This document shows, piece after piece, positions 56,071 to 64,000 of a stretch of DNA of 64,000 bases. Made by a program: the position numbers and the translations under genes. Under the pieces are notes generated by a model, which was not told the DNA's origin, ran no database searches, and worked only from the letters and a program-made list of their open reading frames with translations. Each line of letters starts with the position of its first letter. Position 1 is the first letter of the stretch. The stretch is from Taeniopygia guttata (Eukaryota; Chordata; Aves; Passeriformes; Estrildidae): assembly GCF_048771995.1 (NCBI RefSeq), contig NC_133030.1, positions 56,142,001 through 56,206,000 on the forward strand. The letters are read 5' to 3'.

Positions 56071-58790
56071 GTGAGTCTCTGGGGTGCCCGACTCACTGCA
56101 GGTGTGGGGATGCTGTGCCTGCCCACACACATCTCCTCTCTCCTGGTGGCAAACCAACCCTTCCTTTGAGCTGTAGGGGTGGCCTGCAGCTATTTCCCCA
56201 GCCAAGCTGTGATCCCATCCTCTCTGAAGCCAGCAAATGTCAGAATCTGTGGGTATTGATGATTCCGAGATTGTAGAAAGTCTCTGTCTTTCTGCCCCGT
56301 TGCCAAAGAAGAAGCCATAATTCATCTGTGCTGGTTTCAAGGTTGTTTATTCTGTTTATCTCTAACATGTTCTGCTGCCCTGCCGCAGCTCTGTCCTGCA
56401 GGGCAGCGTGTGGGGCTCTGCCCCCAGTGGGATGTTACAAACATTATATACCAGAAACTACGTGTACTATATTTACAATAATGTGCCAATATCTATCATC
56501 TACGTTGAACAGCGTGTCCCCAGCCTAAACCAATAGAAAAATGCCAACACTACAGTGAAACATGGAGGGCATGAAGAAGGAGGAAAAGGACAAGACACAC
56601 CCAATTTCCTCCATCTTGTCCCCTCTGAACCCCTAATCTAGAAACCTAAAATTTTACTTTTGCACCCGTGTCACACTTAATTATTACTCTTATCAAACAC
56701 TCAAAGCTTGTAATTCATCCTGTAAGATTGAAAACTCCTCTCCATGGACAGAGATCACAGACAGTGTCTCTCAGGGCTCTGTCCCAGACCTGCCAGGGCA
56801 GCCAGAGGGAAGCCCTGGATTCCCACAAACAAATACCTAAAACAACTGCCCTGAGACCACCTACAGCATGCTGGTAATGGCTCTGCCATGCTTCTCCACA
56901 GGATGGTAATCCCAGGACAAACAGAATGTATTGTCTGGGGAGATTGCTGGCTGAGGAATCCCAGAGTTCTGCCATGGATATCTATCCTTCCACTGTGTGA
57001 TTTACAGGAGGGATGAATTTGGATGGAAGCACCTCTCACACCCTGCAAGACCATTTGCTATCCTGGAGGGTGCTGGTGAGATGCAGGGGACACTGAGGAC
57101 AGCTGTGGTGTCAGATACAGGCTGGTGCAAGAGACCCCAAGGCCCCCAGGCAGCACAGGGTAAGCCTGGGACACTGTACAGGAGCTCCAGCTGGGCTGGC
57201 ACCACCACAAGGAGCCTGGGCCAAGCCACCAGCCCAGGCCCAGGCTACAGCTGTGCTGAGGCTTTTTCTGAGGCTACCAGAAAGATCACCCGTTAGCCAT
57301 GCTGCTGTGGCACCTGCAGGAGCCCAGACATCCCCTAGAGCCAGCAGAGAGCGGGGCAGGAAGCAAACAGGGGCCAGCAACCTCTTTGCACAGCAGTGCC
57401 TTGACTAGGAATCAGTCATGCAAAGCCTGCACTGAGCTCACCAACTGCATTTACACTGCCCTTAGCAAGGGGAAGTGCTGCAGGAAGGAAGTAATTCTTG
57501 CTGCTTTACTGGCTGCCTTTGATCTGTGCCACACAGTTATTTTGGGCAGCTGTGGACCTGAGCTGCTGTGTAAGCAACTGCTGCTGTGTCTCAGCTGTGG
57601 CAAATGCTCACCCTCTGCCACACACAACTGCACTTTGTCTGGACATGGCTTTAGAGGACACTGTGCTGTGTGGCCTCTGAGCTGTGTGTGTTGCAGGAAG
57701 CAGGATCCATGGAAATCCTCTTCTCCTTGCAGACTCCACCACATCAGGGGCTATTCCCAGCAGCAGATTTGGATTCTCTGTAAAGAGAGGTGGGAGGGCA
57801 GGCTGGAAAGGAGGAAAGGATGAGATCTCTCTTCAAGTCACTGGTATTAAAAGGTGAGAGATGGCTTTGAAATGCTGCATGGTGATATATCCTAACAGAG
57901 AGAGAATCCACAGAGATGGCTTTACCAGGAGTCTCTGGGTGTCTGCACCACTGCCACAAAGGGTGGACACTGACACACGAGCTGAGCTGCAGGCACTGAG
58001 CCAAGTCTCTGAAGGATTCATCCCAGGTCTGGGCTTAATTTCCTCTTGCTGAGACATGCTGGTGTCGGGTCTTAGCACAGACACATTTAACAGGAGAGCA
58101 ACCAGGCACTCCAAGGCGTAATGCAAGAGCACATGCACAGGGAAACCCAGTGAGAAGAATTTTGATTAATTGCCATGTATTAATTTGCTTCTGCAGTGGA
58201 TGGAATATTTAGAGAATCTCTTCAGAGACAGACAACACAGAAATGCTTCACTCAGCTCACCAGCCTCACAGTCAAGCCCATTTGCTGTTGGTTAACTTTC
58301 AGCCCCACATTAGTGAATGAGCAGGACAAGTAAAAACATCTTTTCACCTCCTAAGGCAGCAAAGCTCGATGGTCAGGCATAAAAAGAAGTGAACTGTAAC
58401 ATTGGCTGCTTTAGATAGACTCACAGAATGTACATCCCCTTTTAAATGCTTGTCTATTGCACAAATCCTCATTTTGTGCCCATTTTGTTCCCAAGGAACA
58501 TTCTTATATTTACACCCAAACTAACTAATCAGGGATGGTGTCAGGTCTCAATAAGGAAGCACAGGAACCCAAACTGAGCACAGACAGGTATGTTGAAAGC
58601 AAACCCTTTCATCTTGCCAGGAGTGGTTTGTTTGTGTCTCACACAGAACTGCGAGGAACCATAACCACAAATACTTCACACGGTACTTTGAATTTAATAG
58701 CTCACATGGGCTACTGTCAGAATTACTGCCTTTTATTTTATGACTAAATTAATATTATATACACAGGAGCACATTTAAAATACCCAACAG
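56071..58790. other. Intergenic, moderate GC, no gene recognised
   Basis: Several Cys-rich frames occur on both strands (longest 174 codons at 57299-57823). None has a recognisable domain, splice context or conserved motif. No repeats recognised. Confidence 0.4.
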
Positions 58791-59110
58791 GGTGAAAGAA
58801 ATGATTGCTGTGTTGAAAAATATAAATTTTTATGCACAGAAGTTATTAGTAAAGCCACATTCTCCAGTCCATTAATGTGCACACATTTAAATTTTCCTTT
58901 TTTTTTTTTCCTTTTGACCTTTCTTTTCAGATACTACAGCATGTTATCTTAAAGCTTTAATAAAACACTAATTCACTCATGGTTTTTATGGCCTACTAAT
59001 TTGTCTGTTGTGCCATATATTTAGTTTCATAACTTTTATATGCAAATCAATAAAAACTCCTTTGATATTTCATTTAAATCATTGAATAATTAACACATCC
59101 CAGCCCCCAA
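58790..59110. promoter_or_regulatory. AT-rich block with octamer and homeodomain-like motifs (putative enhancer)
   Basis: ATGCAAAT is at 59040-59047, with CCATTAATGTG, GCCTACTAATTTG, CACTAATTCACTC, CATTGAATAATTAAC and TTTAATAAAAC nearby. It also has a T-rich run at 58896-58910 and no coding frame. The texture resembles the 28.9-29.5 kb block. Conservation was not tested. Confidence 0.3.
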
Positions 59111-62100
59111 GTTAGCTATTCTGTAAAACAGAGAACTAGCACTCACAAAACTTCAAGTAAAATGGAGTAAAACTGAAGATATGGATAAATCCATCTTGTT
59201 TTAAAATATCATTGGAGAAACTGCACTTTTAAAAAGGAAAAAAAGGGAAGGAAAAAACACATGCCAGGGAAAAAATACCCCAACTATGTATCAAAATTGT
59301 AGATGGGGAAAAAAAAGGAAATGGAAGCAGACAAAAATATTGGTATGAACCTCTTTGAATACATTATCTGAGTTGTAAGAAATGGGAAATGGAGTCGAGT
59401 GCTCATGGTTTGGGATTTTCCAGCCCCACTCTGCACACTAGGGCTGTGTCTGGGTTTTGCTCCTTCCAGCCCAGCCCCAGCTCACAGCAGGGCACACATC
59501 CAGGCTCCAGGCTCCAAATTTCAGCACTCTTCCACGCATAAGCAAAGCTGTGGGACTTTTTCTGAGTCCTCCAGGGATCACTGTGCTCCTGACTTCCTTT
59601 TTAGCCTGGTTTCTCACGGAAACAGGGCATCTGCAATCCTACCACTGCACCAACATCTTCTGGTAGCCTCTAAACCCAGGAGCCAAGTTTACATTTCATA
59701 GAGCTGTAAGATCTCAAAAAAAAAAATGCAAGTTCCTGCAAGTGTCATGGAAAATACAAGGACAAGCAAAGGCAAGAGAGGTGATGTGTCCCAAATGCAA
59801 AGGCTGAGCTCATGGAGAAGCCACATAACCCATGTGAGAGAGGAATCTGGTTCAGGCATGACTGGGTGCTGGGTTCATGTCAATCAGCTTTCAGCTTGTT
59901 CCACAGGTGTGTGACAAAACCCCCATCTCCTGGCTGGTGGCCCCACTAATTCTGAAGATAACTCTGGGAATGTCAAGCCTGTGCAAAAGAGTTCTTGAGG
60001 CATGCCAGAGTTTGCAAATAGCCTGAATCCCAAATGTCAGGAGCTGACTCTTGGGTATGCTCTGTGCTCAGATGTTGTGCCATATGCACAGCTACACAAC
60101 AAAACACCTAGACAGGATCTAGGGGTGTGTGTATATTTTTATTACAGAGAGAGAAGATCTCATGGATGTTAAGCTTCAGACACTTGGGAACCTTCATCTG
60201 AGTGAGGGACAAAACTTCTTTCACACAGATCAAAGCAACTAAAAGATATCCCACCCTGTGCTCCCAGGACTGCCTGTGTCAGCCAGAGCCAGCTACTCCT
60301 CAAGCAGAGAGGAAAGGAGACAGCAGAAGCTGGCAGTGCTGTCATTGCTCTGAGCCTTGCTGGAAGTCACACAGTAAAGAGAGAACCTTAATCCCACTGC
60401 CTGAAGGACTGAGAGCTTGGTCTGTGGGCACCAGCTGCCAGCTGGCCTGGCTGCACAGGCATCAGCTTGGCCATCATGTTGCATTACACTAGGGTACCTT
60501 CACTTCTTGTCTGTTCAAAGGTCCTTGTTGGGCTGTGCCTGTCCAAAACTGCCTGGGGAGCCCAAAATCCAACACAAGATGCCAAAATATTTTGCATTTT
60601 GCACATCAACAGTCTCCTGACTTTTACCTGCAGTAGCTGTAGAAAAAAAGAGTTAACTGAGAAGAAAATAAGGACAGACTTTTTCTTGCTTAAATAATGA
60701 ATATTTGTTTAATGAACATGTGCAACACCCCATTTAAAGGGAAGCACCATACTGAAATAAACATTTGATCAATGAAGGATGCATGGCAATGCCACAACAT
60801 CTTGTATTTGTTGATGTCAACCACTGACAGAAAAATCCATTTTCCAAAGGAGCAGTGGCTTACTCAGGGGATGCTGATTTAATTCTCTGTCCATCAGGAA
60901 TTTTGCCCAGGAGGAGTAGAGATGGAGCCAGCCCCATGTTGGCCTGCCATTTGATCATCTAATAGTGAGGTCAAGGACAAGACAAAAAAAACCTGATCTG
61001 AACAGGCTGGTCCATGCATTAGTGAATGCTTATATTGCCTATAGAGAGCTGGGACATGAGGCTAATGGTCAAGCAGATGCATTAAAGGTTGAGGGTGCAC
61101 TGTAAAAGCTGCCTGGTTTTACAAGAGCATTAGAAGAGTGCTTGACTATTTCCCTCACTATCTTGGAATAATTTTATGTTAATTCTTTAAATGTTAATTA
61201 TTTAGATGTTTCTTTGCTGCACTTCTAGCTCTCAAGTAATTTCTTTTAAATTGTTGCATACACCATTTAACAGGTTCTGTGATAAAGGTCCCATTTTTTA
61301 AATATTGATTTTCTTTTATATCTTTGCAGTACAGAATTAGCCAGGGCTTCAGTTCGGACTCCTATCACTGGTTTGTCCTTATTACTTCTGGTACATTTTC
61401 AGTGTTTTGCATTTAAATTTGTGCACTGTGTTTTATTGTGCTTGTAACCAGCTTAATTTATTTCCTATCTCTGTTTCTTCCTTCTACTTAAAATGGACAT
61501 GCTCATGGCCATCCACTATTATTGAACCAAACACAGGATCCAGGAGAGTTCACTGGGGAGGTACCTGGGGCTGTTGTGTAGAACCTGGTCGTGTACTTGT
61601 CTTTCAGACCTTAGAGACTACTAATTTCAGAAAGTTGGGTGAAACCTGGCTGGGTTTAATCAACTCATGTCTTTGTATGCTCCATCAATCTCAAAGTGGG
61701 TAAGAAAATTGCTTAATAAATTCTTTAACCAGTAGTGTCCCTGTAATTAAATGAGGCCAAATTAAAAAGAACTGCAATAAATGTTTTAACTGCTCTCCAT
61801 GCTTATTAAAGCCCTAAGCCTTCAAAAGATTTTCCAGGTATGTCCTAGGGAGCACTGGGTCTCACTTTTTTGACTTCTAAGACCTTACCTACAACAGACC
61901 ATGGGCCTGGTGAATCACAGTGGGATAGTACTGGGAGGCAGACCCTGACTCCCCACCAGGATGAAACAGATTAATTTGATTTACTACGGGTTTGTCTCAC
62001 CAGCTTAAGTCTATAATTACTGACTTAAAAGAAGAAAGCTCCAAAGTGCAAATCCAAACCCAAACCACATGGCAACTGCACCTCCCTGACTGCCCCAGAG

Positions 62101-63100
62101 CAGGGATGCAGCACAGGCAGTAGCACCAGCTCTTTGCATGAGATTACACAGCAGTGGTTCCATTTTGGCTGGAATATTTGCTTTTCCCTTTAAAAATTCA
62201 TAGATACCTATAAACCACCTTTTACCCATAGGTGCATTTTGTTCTCAGAGTGTCTTTAGACAATCCTACCCCTGAGATGTTTGTGGCACCATGCGGCACC
62301 TTCACCTCATGTTTCACCACCTAAGATCAATTCAGCTGAGCTGCTGAAGCCACAGCTCAGCAAAATCAGCCCTTTCCCAGCTGTACCACCAGCCAAGCTC
62401 TTCAGTCTCAGGTCTCTGGCAGTCACAGCTGCTTCACCTCCTTGCCTCTCCTGAGCCCAGGAGCCCCAAGTCATGGCAAGGCATCAACAAGAGCCACTTG
62501 GGAGCCAGGAAGCCAGCCTGGATCATAGGGGACAGTGCCTGGCTTAACCACAGCATCGAGAAACCCTCACAAGCTCCCCAGAGCAGTAGGACAACACACA
62601 GGGAAAACAGCAGAACTGGAGCCACCAGGGAAGCAGTGTGAGAAAACGCAGGGCAGCCTCAGACCTGAACCACGGCACTGCCAGGGCCCACCAGCTTTCC
62701 ATCCTCCCTTGTTTTGCAGAAAAGAAAAGCTCATCCCAGAGAACTTCCTTCCCACTTGGGTTTAACAATGTGCATCAAAAAGTGATACACAAGGACGTTA
62801 ATGCAACATTATTCACGGTAACCTGCACAAGCAGAAATTGCAGGGGAGCCTTTGGGCTGCCAGGAGACACATAAATGGAAAAGTGCCACCACAGGCCAGA
62901 CAATCAGCTGCTCTAAACGAGGACAGCCACTGCAGGCTGATGGCTGAGAAGCCATACTCCTCCTCCTCCTCCTGCTCCTCCTCCTCTTTGTATTGGAAAT
63001 CTGTCAATTATGTAGTGGGGATGCACAACTGGGAGTCCAGCAATGCCTCTGTTTTGCTGAGGGCTCTTTTTAAATTTGTTATAATCTCCTCCTGGGATGT
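59111..63100. other. Intergenic, no gene recognised
   Basis: Contains a triplet CTC/TCC microsatellite at 62956-62987 (interrupted by one CTG), poly-A runs near 59717 and 63100, and an AT-rich patch at 61140-61290 with TTAATTATTTAG-like words. Short frames only. Confidence 0.4.
62956..62987. repeat. (TCC)n triplet microsatellite
   Basis: About ten CTC/TCC triplets in tandem with one internal TGC interruption. Confidence 0.9.
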
Positions 63101-63109
63101 AAAAAAAAA

Positions 63110-63480
63110 AAAAATTAATTCATCCTCTCTTTGAGCAATTGCAAGCAAATCAAAAAGCATGATTAATCCAGAATATCCCCTGCTCTAAAATTGTATTCTT
63201 GTCACCGCTTGACCAAAGTCACAAACAGACCTAATTGTCCAAACAAATAATGATAGCTTTAATACATATACATTTAGCAAATACAGGGGTTTTGCTTTGC
63301 TATTAAAATTTAATTAGTAATTAATATTTATGCAGCCATTGGCTGGAATTCTGCAAGTTACATAAATAAATATTAACTTGTGGAGGATTAAAAAAAAAAA
63401 ATCCTTGCATCTCTAATTTATTTGTGTGACTCTCTATTACTTATTCATTAATTCATGTATAATTCCAACTCCTCTTCATT
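63110..63480. promoter_or_regulatory. AT-rich block with clustered TAATTA motifs (putative enhancer)
   Basis: AATTTAATTAGTAATTAATA (63307-63326) packs several homeodomain-type sites. It is followed by TTTATGCAGCCATTGGCTGG with a CCAAT-type word, and flanked by CAATTGCAAGCAAATC and AGCATGATTAATCC, the last a bicoid/OTX-type TAATCC. No coding frame. Conservation was not tested. Confidence 0.3.
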
Positions 63481-64000
63481 CCAGATGGAGTGGGAGGGAA
63501 GAGGGAAACTCCCTTGGGACTGATGTGCATGGTTTTAATTCTCAATTTAGTCTCCATCGCTACAAATTAAACGTTTAAAAATCCTAAACAGAGTGTTTAG
63601 CAATGCTGGCATGTTCAAATCCATCAGTTTGCAAGAAACAGCATTTCTTTAGGTATGTAATGGTACAAGTTGAAAGCAATATGAAGCACCTAAGCAGAAA
63701 AACCATCTTTATATTGTTCTTTTGGCCAGTGAAGGAGCCCCTGCATCCACCCTCACACCGAGGTCAGTGGTGCTTCGCTTGCTCCAATGCATGGGTTGGA
63801 GGAAAATTCAAGGACTGAGGCTACAGCAAGTTTCTGAATTTCAAGCAATAAAAATATCAAAGAAGCACTTTCATAGGGGTTAGTCTACTATTAATTTTTG
63901 GCAAGCCATCAAAAATTCAAGGCTCTCTCATCCCAGAAATACCTGACTGGGAAATCCAGGCTGCTGAGAACAGCCCATCGTCCCAAGTGCCACACATGTG
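63481..64000. other. Intergenic, nothing recognised
   Basis: A short plus-strand frame (63603-63818) without family resemblance. No repeat or RNA gene recognised. Confidence 0.4.

Noticed and set aside
57299..57823. 174-codon Cys-rich plus-strand frame
   Set aside because: Cysteine spacing matches no known module. The opposite strand is equally open, and the content follows TGC/TGT-rich, CTG/CAG-type sequence.

Overview
This is vertebrate nuclear DNA, almost certainly from a bird. It is AT-rich, intron-bearing and gene-poor. Its recognisable interspersed repeats are five CR1 LINE tails in both orientations and one retroviral-type LTR, which is the usual avian repertoire. I cannot fix the species. 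The LTR and the low repeat density would fit a songbird, but that is an impression and not a measurement.

The only gene I can name with confidence is TMEM179, a four-exon gene on the minus strand with coding sequence from 19790 down to 12938. All three introns have GT-AG borders and the reading phase matches at every junction. The joined product is 232 residues, close to the 233 I recall for human TMEM179. Exon 1 lies in a CpG island. Just upstream of its start codon is a roughly 260-bp G-rich minisatellite that probably overlaps the 5' UTR and core promoter. Intron 2 contains the end of a hAT-type DNA transposon with three intact 10-bp palindromes.

Layout: 1-10.7 kb is intergenic DNA beyond the 3' end of TMEM179, with no gene that I recognise. 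10.7-11.0 kb is a CR1 tail. 11-12.9 kb probably includes the TMEM179 3' UTR. 12.9-20.3 kb is TMEM179 with its CpG-island promoter. 20.3-64 kb is a 44-kb stretch upstream of TMEM179 without a gene I can identify. It contains a candidate orphan coding exon (24.2-24.5 kb, minus strand), a probable solo LTR (25.2-25.7 kb), four more CR1 fragments (30.2, 44.2, 46.7 and 47.2 kb), and several AT-rich blocks dense in homeodomain, POU and SOX-like motifs (23.4, 28.9-29.5, 58.8-59.1, 61.1 and 63.1-63.4 kb). There is also a CpG-rich block at 55.6-56.1 kb.

In mammals TMEM179 lies between KIF26A/C14orf180 and INF2 next to large gene-free gaps. The long empty flank here fits that neighbourhood, but no exon of those neighbours was recognised. 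The best leads for something undescribed are the orphan exon, the AT-rich putative enhancers, and the preserved hAT terminus in a bird intron.
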